A stretch of DNA of 64,000 nt, taken from contig JAIXMN010000017.1 of NCBI GenBank assembly GCA_025716815.1, positions 558,001 to 622,000 of the forward strand, read 5' to 3'. Positions within the stretch are counted from its first letter, which is position 1. The number at the start of each line of letters is the position of its first letter. The position numbers were made by a program, and so were the translations under genes. This stretch comes from Dichotomocladium elegans. Its lineage: Eukaryota; Mucoromycota; Mucoromycetes; Mucorales; Lichtheimiaceae. Below are positions 35,556-48,600 of the stretch, one piece after another. The notes under the pieces were generated by a model. The model ran no database searches and had not been told where the DNA came from. It was given only the letters and a program-made list of their open reading frames with translations.

Positions 35556-37511
35556 TTATGTTCGAACAGCCACAGGTCGCATAACAGGGAACGTAAGAAC
35601 TTCGCGAATATGTGTTGCGCCTGAAAGGAGCTGGACCACGCGATCAATACCCATGCCCCACCCCGCAGTAGGCGGAAGCCCATATTCCATGGCCTCGCAA
35701 TAGGCCGTGTCTGGAATCGGTGCCTCTAGATCGCCTTGCTCCCTATCTAAGACTTGCAGCTCGAATCGCCGTCGTTGCTCTTTAGGATCGTTCAATTCTT
35801 CATAAGCATTTACAATCTCTTTGCCCTCAACAAAAAGCTCGAACCGTGCTGCTACGCGGCGACCCTAATTTGTTGTACATCCGTCAATATACACGACGAA
35901 ATCTTCGCATGCTTATTGTGTACCAAATTACCTTGTCGTCCACGCTGTCCTTTGCCAATGGACTGAGCGACAGTGGGTGATTGTACAAAAATGTGGGTTG
36001 ATGGCATTCGGGCTCCACAAAGCGTGAGATAAGCTTATCCAGGAGGCGGGCCTCCGTCAATGGACCAGATATATGAATGCCATGGCCCCTGCAGAGTGAT
36101 GCAAGTTCCTGTGGTGCCTCTAATCATCATGATGCTGTGTGAGTTCATTTCCGCCTTGCTTTCAACTATACATACCTCTGCTCTCCAATATCTCGGCAAT
36201 CGATGTTCGCGTCGCCGACTCGAGATGATCAATGACATTAATCCGTCGGAAAGGCTTGTCAAACCGGATATCTGGAGGACAAGTCCCGAATTGCTGCTGG
36301 ATAGTGTCCGCGAGAACTTATAAAGGAACGTTAATCATGCAAGACAGAGAATGAGCACATCAGATCTAAGCTTCTAACCAGAAAGAAGCGTTTCGGTATC
36401 GCTCATCAGGGACTCAAGATTCCCGTAGGCTTGATAGAACTCGCAAGTCGTGAACTCAGGATTATGGTTTGCATCTATTCCCTCATTTCTGAATTGCTTG
36501 CCAATCTCATACACCCGATCCAGGCCACCAATCACCAGTTGCTGTTATATCAAGCATCGACGCATGAGTTCGACCTAGTGGAACGCAGACAGTTCTATCA
36601 GCCAAAACTTGCCTTGAGATACAGTTCGGGCGCAATGCGCAATTGCATATCCATATCCAGCGCATTGGCTCGCGTCATGAAAGGACGTGCGTTTGCACCT
36701 CCTGCTTTGCTAGCAAGGATTGGGGTTTCTACCTCGAGATATCCACGGTCATCGAAAAATTTACGGATCGAGCGAATGACCTAATTAAACCAATAGCAGA
36801 TGTCATTATGCTAAATTCTGCTGACTCCTAGCACCTTTACCTCTGCGCGGATGCGAAGGATCTTTGCTGCCTCCGGATTAACCATCAAATCAAGGTGGCG
36901 CTGACGGAATCGCTTTTCTGGGTCTTTGAGGCCACTGCGAGACGGGATCGAGCGCAGACACGGAGATAGAATGCGCATCTCATGCGTTACAAACAAACTT
37001 GGCTGGCCTTTCTTCGTTTTGCCCGGGACTCCTGTGAACGCTGATTTAAGAAGAAGCAATGAGTATCCGCATATTTCCAAACAGGGTGCTATTATGCTTA
37101 AAACTTACAGGCAATATCGCCTCTTGCAAGTGAATGGTTTGCCTCGGCAAACGTGTCGCTGCTGCCCTGGTACTGCCCTCGAGAAGCGACAACTTGGATC
37201 ATCTCTCCATTCTGGACAACATCATAGAATACAAGCTTGGCACTTGACTCACGCTTTGCAAAAATACGCCCAGTCAAGGTTAACGTGGAATTCGGTGCCT
37301 TCTCACCCTCTGCAAGTGCCGAAGTCTGCTGCTGAACGTCCTTGACAGTTGCCCATGTGCCATGGCGAGCTGGATCAAGAGCAAATCGCGGATATACAAT
37401 CTGCGAAGGGGGTCTTACACTGTGATCAGCTGGAGCAACAGTTGACGTGTAAAATCGTATCAGACGGCATCGTGAAGCCACTACGCGTCGTCCAAAGTAG
37501 CAAATGGCCAT
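35556..37511 (-). CDS. MSK1: Lysyl-tRNA synthetase, probably mitochondrial
   Basis: Seven exons: 37511-37109, 37040-36841, 36780-36613, 36541-36379, 36316-36176, 36119-35932 and 35864-35556. The total is 1572 nt (523 aa), phases closed. The leader [20 protein letters not shown] is Arg-rich without acids, as expected of a mitochondrial presequence. An OB-fold anticodon-binding domain follows ([20 protein letters not shown]). The class II core has motif 1 around [13 protein letters not shown], motif 2 FRNEGID and motif 3 GWGMGIDRV. It attaches lysine to mitochondrial tRNA-Lys. An in-frame ATG at 37583 would add a hydrophobic leader, but I prefer 37511. Intron 3 starts with GC (36612, read on the minus strand). 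The gene shares a 162-bp promoter region with DOA1. Confidence 0.93.
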
Positions 37512-37673
37512 GGCTGCCAAAGGAAAGGAGGGGAAAAACAATAGCAGCAGTAAAGCAAGCCTAGTGGGATTGAAATGCCGCAAGGACGGCGGGGCTGGCT
37601 TCTAGGGACACGTATTTTCCCTTTTTTCAACGTCCCTGAAGGCTTCTTTCTTTCTTTCCTTTTTGCATAAAGC
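37512..37673. promoter_or_regulatory. 162-bp divergent promoter, LysRS and DOA1
   Basis: The two start codons point away from each other with only 162 bp between them, so transcription of both must start within or near this segment. It contains a pyrimidine-rich stretch at 37638-37662 on the DOA1 side. Confidence 0.6.
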
Positions 37674-40600
37674 ATGACAGTCGCCTATAAATTTGCAACC
37701 GTGCTCCGTTCTCATGAGCAGGATGTAAGTCCTTACACAGGGTTTCTCGCCTGTTTGATTCCGCAGACACCGTAACAAACGCCTTGCGATCCCAGGTTAA
37801 AGCTGTTGCCGCTCTTTCCAACGATCTTATCTTTTCTGCATCCCGCGACACATACGTTCGGTCATGGCGACGTACGGATGGCAGAAACTTTACGCTCGAT
37901 AATGTATTCACTGCCCACCAGCACTTTGTGAACTCACTCATCACAATGCCGCCGTCAGTAAAGTATCCTAACGGTACGTAAGCAAAAAAAGCCGAAACTC
38001 GTCATACTATCTGCAGCTTGTAACATCGCTTTTCTTAAAAGGCCTGTCTATTTCCGGTGGATCAGACCAAATTATCTACGTATTTGATCCTACTGTACCT
38101 GATCATCCGTTGTACACGCTGGTAGGTCACAAGGGAAACGTATGTGCCCTTACGACCACCCCAGGCGGATATATCGTTTCTGGTTCTTGGGATATGTAAG
38201 ATATGAGACAGGAGCAGAGAGAAGGTTGTATACAACGTCACTGATGCACGGAATGGACTCTTCCAGGAATGCTATTGTGTGGAAGGATTTCAAGCAACTG
38301 CATGTGCTCACGGGTCATACGGCATCTGTATGGGCAGTTTTAGCGTTGGATGACGACACAATTTTGACAGGTGTGTCTATATATATCAAATAGTACGAAG
38401 CACTAAAATATGTATTAAGGCTCGGCGGACAAAACTATTCGCCTCTGGAGGAATGGAAAGCAGGTAAAGGTGTTTAATGGCCATCAGGATGCTGTCCGCG
38501 GTCTGGCATCTGTTCCTGGCATAGGCTTTGTATCATGCTCAAATGACGGGTAAAAAAAAGACGATTGGAGTAGAGATAATGGGAAATCATCATGCTTATA
38601 AGAAAACCCAGGACACTGCGTGTATGGACGCTGGATGGTGAATGTGTGCAAGAGCTGAGCGGTCACACCAGCTTTGTATATTCCGTGGCGGTCACAAGTA
38701 TGGGTGAATTCGTATCCTCTGGTGAAGACCGAACTGTTCGTGTTTGGAAAGGTGAGCAAGAAAGAGATAATCGCTCAGGACTGTATGAACAATTAAATGG
38801 CACCTTGTCTGAACAAAGACGGACAATGTATCCAAACAATTCCGCAGCCCTGTATCTCGGTCTGGGCTGTTGCTGTCTTGCCCAACGACGACATTTTGGT
38901 TGGCGGTAGTGATAATACTGCGAGAATATTTACACGCCAGCAGGAACGCATGGCTGACCCAGAGGCACAAAAGGTACATGTTTGGGCGTATGTGCATGTT
39001 CTTCTAGAGTAATATTGAACCATTCTTCGGTTAGCAATATGAAGATGCACTGGCTATCCAGGGTATTCCTTCGTAAGTGAATCATCATGATACGCCTTTC
39101 CGATTGTTCTAAATCAGTTCTTCTTCTTCAGCAACCAAGTGGGCGATGTGAACAAGGAAAAACTTCCTGGTCTAGAAGCCCTCACCAAACCTGGTAACAA
39201 AGAAGGACAGGTGATTATGGTGAATGCCAACGGTACGGTTGAGGCACACCAGTGGATGAGCGCGACACAGACATGGCAAAAGATTGGAGATGTCGTTGGC
39301 AGTGCAGGATCGGGAAACAAGCAAACATACCAGGGGAAGGAATATGATTATGTGTTTGATGTCGATATCGGTAATGGTCCCAACGGTTCGCTCAAGCTTC
39401 CATATAATGTTACAGGTATATGTCCATAAGAATCATAAGAGGCTCTTAATCACAATGTCTATTGGATAGAGAATCCTTACACCGCTGCTCAAAACTTTAT
39501 CTGGCGGAATGAATTACCACAGGGATTCTTGGACCAGATTGCCAATTTTATCGTGCAGAATGCAAAAGGGGTGAATCTCGGATCAAGCAATAACAATGAG
39601 TATCGTGATCCTTTCACAGGCATGGATAACACGAGATCGAGGGAAAATGGGTATCGGCCTAAGACTTATTGATGGAATGTACAGGTGCCAACAGCTATCG
39701 GCCCAGTCAGCAGACCTACTCCTCGATGAATGCTCCATCTCAGGGCATGGATCCGTTCACTGGTAAGACCATATGAGTGCTTGAAAACCAGCTTTCTAAC
39801 TTATGGATATCAAAGGCGCATCTTCCTACCGATCAAATAACACCGTCTCTCCAACAACGCACACTCCAAAGCAGAACATTTTGCCGTTAGTAAGTTATTC
39901 CCAGTACTGTTTCAGAATGGATAGAGACTTACGACCACTCAAATTCTTTTCAGACGACATATTTATCATTGAAATTAGCAAACATTGATGCTATTATGTC
40001 GAAACTCCAATCTCTTAATAATGACGCAGGATCTGCTGGCCTAAGTGGAGCTGAAATGAACAGTATCCTTACAACCATCTCGTATTTGCGGGATCCAGCG
40101 CCTGGTGGCGATATCCATGTTCAGGGAGTCAACACACTTGTTAAGATTTGCCAGACCTGGCCAGCAGACCAGCGATTCCCTGCTCTAGATCTACTGCGGC
40201 TCGTTGCATTATATTCTCCACGCGCAATTGCTGCTGCTACTGAAAACGGTGATGCAATCGGCTTTTTGCGGGATGCCGGCGGTCTATCAACACCGTCTAC
40301 GGACAAGGTGGCTGTCACAAATGCTATGCTCGCCTACCGCGGTTTGGCGAACATGTTTAACTCAGCAGAAGGCCTTGACATGGCTTGGGAAAAAAGAAAT
40401 ATTTTAGCAGAAGTACTGCAGGCTGAACAAATCGGTGGGCTCAGCAATAAGATTGCACGGTTGGCTATCGCTACTTTAGCTGTCAAGTAAGTAGCTATCG
40501 AGATGAATCAGGATAATAGCACATATTCGATAGAAAGGTAACGCTAAATGCGGTCGGCGTTGTGGGGATAGCTTTGCAGTAGCATTGGCAGCGCATCCTG

Positions 40601-40885
40601 AAACTGAGGAGGAAATTCAAATGGGGCTTGTCGGGTCACTCTTGGCAATTATAAAGACGGAGAAGGATGAAGAAAATGCGTACCGTATCCTGGCTGCCCT
40701 CGGTACCCTGGTAAGTGGAAAGAAAGGAAATCTTAAAGAGCAAAACGTAACATTTTATTTAGATACACAGCTGCAGCGTGGCGCGCGAAACGGCGCAAAT
40801 CATGGACCTAGGGATTGAACTTCAGCGTCTCAAGCGCGAGTATAATGGAAAGACACGTATGCAAAACATAATAGGCAAGTTATGA
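37674..40885 (+). CDS. DOA1: Ubiquitin-binding Cdc48 cofactor Doa1/PLAA
   Basis: Fifteen exons: 37674-37724, 37796-37973, 38042-38195, 38267-38370, 38420-38549, 38612-38751, 38819-38973, 39035-39072, 39132-39415, 39470-39619, 39685-39762, 39816-39889, 39954-40486, 40572-40710 and 40763-40885. The total is 2331 nt (776 aa). Seven WD40 blades fill about residues 1-300 (GHKGNVCALTTTPGGYIVSG, GHTASVWAVLALDDDTILTG). The PFU domain follows (VMVNANGTVEAHQW, YDYVFDVDIGNG), and then the PUL armadillo domain from about residue 510. Repeated DPFTGANSYRP and DPFTGASSYR blocks link PFU and PUL. Doa1 binds ubiquitin through WD40 and PFU and binds Cdc48/p97 through PUL, supporting ubiquitin recycling and endosomal sorting. 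The intron at 39620-39684 starts with GC in my preferred model. Confidence 0.94.
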
Positions 40886-41092
40886 TAGAAGAGTGATCGG
40901 AATGATGATCATGGCGACTCACGCAGCCGGCTATTAGAGGAAATGGGCTCTCTTTTGATGAAGCAATGATCTCTCGAGATAAACACGCACATTTTGCTAT
41001 TTCCGAGTGTTTCATAGTCCATTTAGGAGTTATCCAATGTTTTGATAAAATCTTGCGCATCTCAGCTATGATCATCTGAGATTATTCCGAAG

Positions 41093-41210
41093 CATACACC
41101 ATTTTCCATAATCAAAGTCGCACCCCTGCCAGTTCTGAAGTTGCAGGATCACAAAAAATAAAATCGTCTTTTGCCCAGAATACGCATGCATCCACCGAAA
41201 GATGTCGCAC
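41093..41210 (+). repeat. Terminal-repeat-like sequence of a Tc1/IS630-type element (copy 1)
   Basis: The stretch matches, in reverse complement, the segments at 52050-52177 and 61424-61554. Shared blocks include ATACACC...TTTTCC, AAGTCGC, GGATCACAAAAAA, CGTCTTTTGCCCAGA and GATGTCGCAC. It lies directly in front of the decayed transposase and so should be the left end of that element. Confidence 0.65.
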
Positions 41211-41279
41211 AAAAAAAGATTGGCAAATCTATCTCTATAAAATTCGTCCTTTTGACTCTTATACACTTTTCCATTCTGA

Positions 41280-42400
41280 AACGAGCAACCTATTCTTCTA
41301 CGAAGATGGCCAAGGTCATGTTGTTGATGAGCGTGGCTATCCTGAACCTACGGATTATGTCGTTGATGAAGAAATGTACTCTCTGCAATCCGCTTGTTCT
41401 CACACTGAATATTTGCGCACCATATCTTGCAGAGATAACTCTGATCTTACTACCACACGCATTCCCAAGCGAAAGGATACATACATTCGGATGAAAGAAG
41501 TGGGGATCAAGCGCAGTTACACAGCGTACACTGACCAAGACAAGGTCTGATTTTTCAAACGGATGTATGAGAAGGCCTTGAGTGCATCAGCTACTAGGAA
41601 TCCATGTTCGTTCAGCCCAGCGGCGGGCACTACAATACGAGAAAAACCCTGACAGCATCCGTAAGAAACCTAATGCGAGAGGTCGTTGGGGTATTTTCGA
41701 TGAAGAGCATATGAGCGTTATTTTAGAATGCGTTGATGAGAATCCATCCATTGTCCTAGAGCAGCTGATAGACCAACTGCTCCAAAGATTTGAGGGTCTC
41801 AAAGTATCTAAAACGACACTCCATCGGTTTATGAAAAGCGAATGCAACCTGTCGTTGAAAATTGGCTCGGTTTTCAGCCTGTAGACAAGAATAGTGCTGC
41901 GAAGATCCAAGAGCGCCTTGACTGGGTGCGCAGATGGGACAGGACCGACATCGACTTTAGAAAAACTGCGTTTTCCTTGACGATGCTGGGTTCCATATTA
42001 ATATGAAACGCAGCATGGCATGGTCCAAGAAAGGGACCCCTGCAGTGGTCACAATACCAAAGATAACCACAACCTTGGGAGCAATCTCAGCATCAGGCAT
42101 CATTAAATGTGGCTTGAGACTCCCGCAGCCACCAATCATGAAAAGAAAGAGGGCAGGTCACTCTGAAGTTATGATCAGAGGAACTGTAACTGGACATTAT
42201 CCCAGCTTCCTTAAGGCTACGATGGATGAGATGGATACGTATGAACATATGAAGGGCCATTATTTGCTAATGGATAATGCACCTATCCATAAGGCTGAGG
42301 AGGATGTCGCTAAATACATCGAGTGTCGAGGATATCAATGTGCTTATCTTCCCACCATACTCGCCTGAACTCAATTCGATTGAGCAAAGTAAAAGGCAAT
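41280..42400 (+). pseudogene. Decayed Tc1/mariner-like (IS630 type) transposase
   Basis: The protein can be followed across frames. A degraded N-terminal part (about 41300-41550) is followed by helix-turn-helix-like segments (RSAQRRALQYEKNPDS, ENPSIVLEQLIDQLLQRF, SKTTLHRFMKSECN), then ERLDWVRRWDRTD. The DDE catalytic core has FLDDAGFHI, LLMDNAPIHKAEED and YSPELNSIEQ. It is broken by an in-frame TGA at about 41548 and frame changes near 41590, 41850, 41960 and 42350. It ends abruptly after ELNSIEQ, so the C-terminus and right end are missing. It cannot make transposase. The family is inferred from motif order and spacing. Confidence 0.85.
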
Positions 42401-43552
42401 AGGTTATCCTGTCATACCGACTAGTTCCATCCTGCAATCTTCTAATATCTCGGATCCTCTGCAGATAATGATATAACATAACCCAGGTGCCTTGAGAGGA
42501 GAGGATATGGGTGTTGGGTGGAACGTGGTTTGGCTGCACCCGCGCAGGTCTCCCACCATGGCTTCGTCGAGGTGCTTTTGCCTTCGTCTGCTTCTGCCAC
42601 TGGTGTTGTTGCTGGTTCGTCGTCGTCCCTCCTCGTTTCTTCTTCCAACCCTTCCGCCGTCGATGCTCAACCGTTCCGGCTCCTTCTTTCCCTCCCTTTT
42701 CCGGCATTTTACCGCAATGGCATACCTAGCTACCTTCGGGGTAAGTTGAAGAGTAAGAAGGGGGCTGATATTTCTGTTGACTAACGGGTATGCATGCGAC
42801 AAAATTTATGCTTTTATGTGACATTCGAGAATAAAGTATAGCAAGATTACTAAGGACAGAGGCATAAAAAGTTCTAGCGAATATCATCTTGAGTGGAACT
42901 CAAAGATGCGGCCGCATTCTTTGCATCCTAGTTGAACGAAGGCCCAACGCACTGTCCCAATGTATTCACCAGAGCTATTATCTCCTAATACACGGTACTG
43001 TTGAAGCATCATGATAGGTACGCGTATACGATGTTGACAATCGCTCTATTTCCACTATTGTTATACTGTATGTACGTTCGTTTTCTTTTCATTTTGAAAA
43101 AGGTGCAGATTTACCGTTGTTCTCTTACTGAGTTATCTTTCTATCCAATGAAGGAAGTCCACCCAGTCTTTAATCACGGATAATTATCTCTTCTGGCTCC
43201 GTTGGCCGAACTGTCAACCAGATAACCCACATGTTCGACCGGCCACTCCCGAAAGAGCAGCCTCCAGAATTGGGAGTTTGCAACGGCGCTCGTCGGGGTG
43301 TCATCTTGGACGATAAGAATAAAGCAATCGAGTTGTGGGTTGCTTGTGATATTTTTGTTTCCGCTGGAGGGACAAGTACATCCCATTGACGGAGTTCGTA
43401 ACCCCTGTCCCGTTCCTGAGAGAGAGGGGTCGGGTGTGATGTTCGGCGGAGTATAAATATCATTGCCGTCACGCATTGTAAAAAAAAAAAAGTTTGACAA
43501 GCCGAGAGTGAAGCAAGCAAGTTTAGAATTGCGCCGAAAAACCATTAGCATC
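42401..43552. other. Region between transposon relic and AC19 gene, with a GC-rich block
   Basis: 42480-42760 is clearly richer in G and C than its surroundings. It carries overlapping open frames on both strands (for example plus 42518-42784, with Ser/Ala/Val-rich sequence ending LRGKLKSKKGADISVD). I recognise no family. It may be a fragment of another mobile element or a captured coding piece. The rest, to 43552, holds the AC19 promoter. Confidence 0.4.
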
Positions 43553-44202
43553 ATGGATGAAGATAAGCGTCAAGAAGAAGATGTCGTGATGGAGGACGTT
43601 CAGTCAGACGATGAGCATTCCGATGCCCAGTCAAGTTCTGATGGTGAGGTGCTTGTTAGCGCGGATACGCTCGAGATTGTAAGTCGCCTGGTTAAACATA
43701 TCCCGCCAATGATGTGGTGTTAGGATCGATCTGGCTGCGAAGAAATGACCAACATAGTGCATCATAACATAGATCGCAGGAGCATCGGGCGATTATACTG
43801 CTATGACATTCTGCTTTAAGCTTGAGGACCACACACTTGGCAATTCGCTTCGACATATGATTAACAAAAAGTGAGTCTGTTCCTTTGGATGACATAAAGA
43901 GAGATAATACTGATCAATGTTGTTGGTTAGTCCTGAAGTCGACTTCTGCGGTTATTCGATTCCACACCCATCGGAAGCGAAGATGCACATGCGCATCCAG
44001 ACTACAAGTTAGTAGACGCAAAGAAAAGGAAAAGTGTGTGGGATACATTATTCATTGGATTATATGCATGTTTTCAGAAAATACAAACGCTGTTGAGGCA
44101 TTGAGAAAGGGAATGAACGATCTAAATGATCTATGCGAGGTGGTGCGCGACACATACATGACTGAACTTGCCAGGAAGGATTATATCATTGAAGATCAGT
44201 GA
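43553..44202 (+). CDS. RPC19: RNA polymerase I and III subunit AC19
   Basis: Four exons: 43553-43678, 43773-43870, 43931-44007 and 44078-44202. The total is 426 nt (141 aa), almost exactly the length of yeast Rpc19. An acidic N-terminus ([19 protein letters not shown]) precedes the alpha-like core with [31 protein letters not shown] and [10 protein letters not shown]19 pairs with AC40 to form the assembly platform shared by RNA polymerases I and III, which make rRNA, tRNA and 5S RNA in the nucleus. Confidence 0.95.
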
Positions 44203-45697
44203 AGAGTTCGAACAATCTCCACGGTCTCACGCTCTCGCCCTTAACCAGAAACACTAATTTTTTTAAACGTCCTATTTGCCCCCCAGCATTCTTCATATGT
44301 GTACATAATCATCCGGGTAGAAAATAAAGCAAGAGAAGAGTGTACTTTTTCTTTGTACGTCGATGCTTTGTAAGCAACAGAGACGAACATTTCCGCTAAA
44401 AGGCTGTCTGGGTCGACGTTAGCCAGACTGGGACCACTGCTCTTATTTCTGGGGAGACCACAGAGCCACAGAAAAAACAAAAAGAGGTAGGTGGGTATCG
44501 TCGCACAAGGAGATGATTCTCATTATCAAGTTTGCCCAATCACCCGACACCCAACCAAGAAGTGACACACGCACGACTTGTGCAAGCATGTGGAAACTAG
44601 CTTTTTCCCCTGCACGCGCAAATGCTTTTTTCTGCTCTTTTCGAGAATGAACAATAGGCAAGCCCACGATGACTACGCGTGGCACTTTTCCCATCCGCAA
44701 CAACTGTTTAGGCCGTCTCCAGAGCGTAAGTGCGATTTTTTTTATCTAGTCTACAAGTAATAGTAGCAGCAGCAGCAGCAACGAATATGGCTGCTTTGTG
44801 TCACAGGCAGATCTTTTTTTTTTCCAAAGCGTAAGTCTTGTCGCGTTTTTGGATAGAATGTTGTTTGAGAAGATCCGACCCATAGGTCTAAAATGCTTAC
44901 CTTTAAGCGGAAAGAAGTCTCCGTGGTTTCTTTAACTGACGTATGCGATGCGCGGAATGTTAGCACTGACACACTGAAATAGACAGATTAATCGAAGGCC
45001 TTCCAAAAAAGGTTTGCTGATGGTAGTATGGGTATTACGGGGTGAAGTTTTTGTGTGTCTTTTTGTTTATCATCTATCACACGTTGTTCAGGCTTCCGCT
45101 CGCTTTGTGCATAAATCCGAGGTTCGTAGTCCAGATGGCGTCATGGCGTAAGGTGAAAAGAGACCATGTATGATGGGCTAGAAAGAACGAGGTGATTGTT
45201 CACTTGTATCGACAGATGATGTCGATGGCTCACGTGCTTAAAGTGACATGTATCGCATGATTGACATAGATAATGACAGTAGCAAATAACCTAGAATGGC
45301 ATTCATTAATTGAGGAGCGAGACAGAGAGTGAAAGAGAACGAGCACTTCCTGAAGGGTGCACAAGCTCATTCCTGGCTTTGAATGCTCTACTTTGCCCAG
45401 AGTGCCTTAGCACTGTAGAACAATAAAAACGCCCATCTATCGAGTGCTGGCTGCATTTGTGTAGCATCGATGGCCCCCTCGGATGGACAAGAAAAAAGAG
45501 GTTGCAGTGCAAGTTGAGTGCTGGAAAGACCAATGTGTGTTCGGGTTCTTTCTATATATAGTCTTTGACAACAAAGGATATGTGCTACGTGAACGGAACT
45601 GGGTATGTGACCAGAACAAGAAAAAGCTCTCGCCATCCCCCTGTCTCGACCCGCTTCCCCTTTCCTTCTTCTTTTTCCCCCTAAATCATCCACCCTT
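44203..45697. other. Intergenic region between RPC19 and the Ras GEF gene
   Basis: About 1.5 kb without a recognisable frame on either strand. Homopolymer and short repeat runs occur (a TAG/CAG run near 44760-44780). The right part must contain the Ras GEF promoter. I see no RNA gene. Confidence 0.45.
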
Positions 45698-48600
45698 ATG
45701 TCGGCTGCCATTCATACTTCATCTTGGAATCGACCTAACTCCCATCCAAGGTGCGCCCTTAATAAACGCATTAGAACGCATCCATCTCATGCTCCTTTGT
45801 CATTAGTGCTCATAATGAAAAGCTAGCAAATACGTCCACGCTGGTTCCTCAAGAAACTGCCATTGAAGGACAGTTATCTCGCTCAGGCGCCGCTCTTCCT
45901 CCCCAACTGCCTGAAGGTGATCGCGAGCGTGCTGCACTCGCAAATGTCTTCGGCGTGGAAGAATACAGCGAATCAGATACTTTTTGGAAACGACTTGCTC
46001 AAGAGGACGATCAAAGCATAGCCACTGCAACAGCCACTGCCACTACAACTAGCGCTTCTACCACGACCAATACAGCCAACGCCTCCAACGCCCCTACTGG
46101 TAATAATAAGTCCCTCAAAAAAAAGAAGAGCACCAATATCTCTGCGTCGCAGGCCGACACCGCAAACACACAGCATCATTCCATCCATCGACAGCCTATT
46201 GCATCCATTGTAACCAATAGCAGCACCATCCAAAGGTCAAAAACAGACCCTGTCCCGCTCACACTGCCTGATATTCCGACAGTTAGCAAGTTTAATGATT
46301 TCTTAATTGAAGACGAGCATGGTGTTGATTTCCTTTTCCCGGCCAGCCCTTCCTCTGTGTTACTTCACTCACCTTTGCCCTTGCCCGCATCACGCTCCTT
46401 TACAGCCTCGTCCGTGCACTCATCCATTCATCTGCCCGCTGAGCTATTGGATAGCGAGGGTGAAAAGGGCCCAGCTGAGGGCAAGGAGAGAGTCCCGCCT
46501 CCTCGCCTCTTTATTGGATATCCGCCTTCCATCTTCGATATGCTAAAATCGGACGACGACGAGCGTATCATAATTTGGGGCCCCGGTGATCGTACAACCA
46601 CTGCTGCTGTCGCATCGAGCACCCTGCATGAGGGTACTGCCACGACCTCCGTCTTAAACTCCACCATGTCTAATAAGCAACAACACCAGCAACCACAGCG
46701 GCCCCCGCTTCTCCAGGGATTTTCTTCAAACACAACTTCTACCACCCTTTCTTCTGTAACTCAGAGCACCAACAACAACAATAACGCTGCATCTTCGGGC
46801 AAGCGCCGCTCAAAGCTTGTCAACTCCTTTTTGGCGGACGGCCTCCAGAAACTCAGTCGCCAGAAGAGTCTACCCGCTAGAATCCGTGGACGTCGCCAAC
46901 AACAACAGAATCACGACGAACCACAGAGATCGCAAACTGCTATCCCCTCATCACATCATATCCTCAAGCGAGCAAGCTTTACGGTGAAAAGCCACAGCTC
47001 TTCAGATGAGCTCCATCGTCGGCATGAGTCCTCTGCAGCATCGACTTTCTCCCAACAACAACAGCTGGAGAACCGAGTAATTATTGCTGCCTCTGTCGAA
47101 AAGCTGGTTGAGAAACTGACGAATAGCCTGGGTAAGTGACATGTGGGATGTATTGAAGAATGGGGTCCACTAACATCTGGTGGATGATGATAGATTACAC
47201 TTTCATGACCGATTTCTTCCTCACGTACCGTACATTCATTTCTCCCACGCAGCTTTGTAAGCTACTTATCCTTCGATTCCAATGGGCGCTCGCAAACGAC
47301 GAGGACGAACGACGTGTTGTGCGGATAAGGTAAGCAACATATACCATTGGAAGACAGTATATGTGATGGATGCCCTTGCTCAGTATAGTATTCTAGAACA
47401 TTTGTCGTCATGCGCCACTGGCTGTTGAACTACTTTTTGCATGACTTTGTGCACTCCCGCGATTTGCGCCTGTTATTGACCTCCTTCCTTAACTCCTTGG
47501 CTCAGGATCCTATTGTCCGTCAATCTGCACGAGACCAACGCATTGTCAAAGGCTTGAAGAAGGTTGTTCGCAGGCTCAAAATCATGCACTACGAAAATCC
47601 ACCTGTCGCAAGGCCTCTCATTGGGGGAGACACGCTATGCGAACATGCACCAGACAGCAGTAGTTTGACGGGCCTTCCCCAGCACGACGATATTGGCAAG
47701 GTGGATCCCACCATTGACCGTGCCAGTATGTTCTACGATGACGACGGCTCACTTGACAGTGACTTGACGCCAGGAAACTCAGAATGTGGTGAGCTGGAGG
47801 ATAAAAGCCATAAACCATTGCCGCCCTTACCACCCGTAGAGATTGAGCACGTAGAACCCTCCCAGCCTGATAATTCCGCACCCGTTGACATCGACTGGAG
47901 TGAAGACCCGGCAATTACTAAACTACAGTACGAGCGCCGCCTACGCGAAGAGGAGGAAGAACGAATGCGTGCGGAATTCTTCCAGTCAATATCGTCATCA
48001 ACGGATGGCGTATCTGTACCGAGCCTGCACTCCGATGTCTTGTCGGCATCCACATCGTCCGAGCCTAGCACCCCCATGGAGACAGCTGATAGCAAGCTGC
48101 ATCCGACTGTTGCAAAAATACGCCCACCGCTGCCCACTGAGCTGGTCCCGCTCCAGCACGACTCTGGCGCATCCAGACTGCCAAATATTGGCATGAGTAG
48201 CTCTGCACCAACGCCTATAACCGTGCCTAGTCGAAGACATGTTCTCCCGGCAACCATTATTCACGATGTGTCAGGAGATGGCCATGATAAAGTTTCCAAA
48301 ACCATCCGCCGTGTGCCATCCAAAAAGTGGTGTAAAGCCACTCCCGAAGAAAACCTTCCCTTTAACAAGGATCAATTCGAATCAGAAGCAAAGCAGCAGC
48401 AGCAGCAACAGCCCGCACCACCGCCAGTACCTGCACCCACTGAAATGGCTGAAGGTCTATCACGGCGTCTCTCGAGAAAGAGCATAGAGCGACGCAGGAG
48501 CGAAAAGAATATGCGGGATGCGGCCTTAGCAGGTGCTCCTTCTGGGACCAGTAGCGTGGCCTCATCGGCAGTAAGTACTCCCCATCTTGGAGCAACAGGC

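Noticed and set aside
39634..39678. A GT-AG alternative for the DOA1 intron near 39650-39694 that keeps MDNTRSRENG
   Set aside because: It closes in frame, but it destroys the repeated DPFTGANSYRP block and gives a 44-nt intron; the GC-AG version is more family-like. Not excluded without cDNA.
41541..41552. TGA stop in the transposase that could come from a C-to-T change, suggesting repeat-induced point mutation
   Set aside because: One transition is not enough. Most lesions in this relic are frameshifts, and no CpA-to-TpA bias is evident to the eye.
45483..45806. 107-residue plus-strand frame overlapping the Ras GEF start
   Set aside because: It is in a different frame from the Ras GEF, whose own ATG at 45698 splices cleanly to the next exon.
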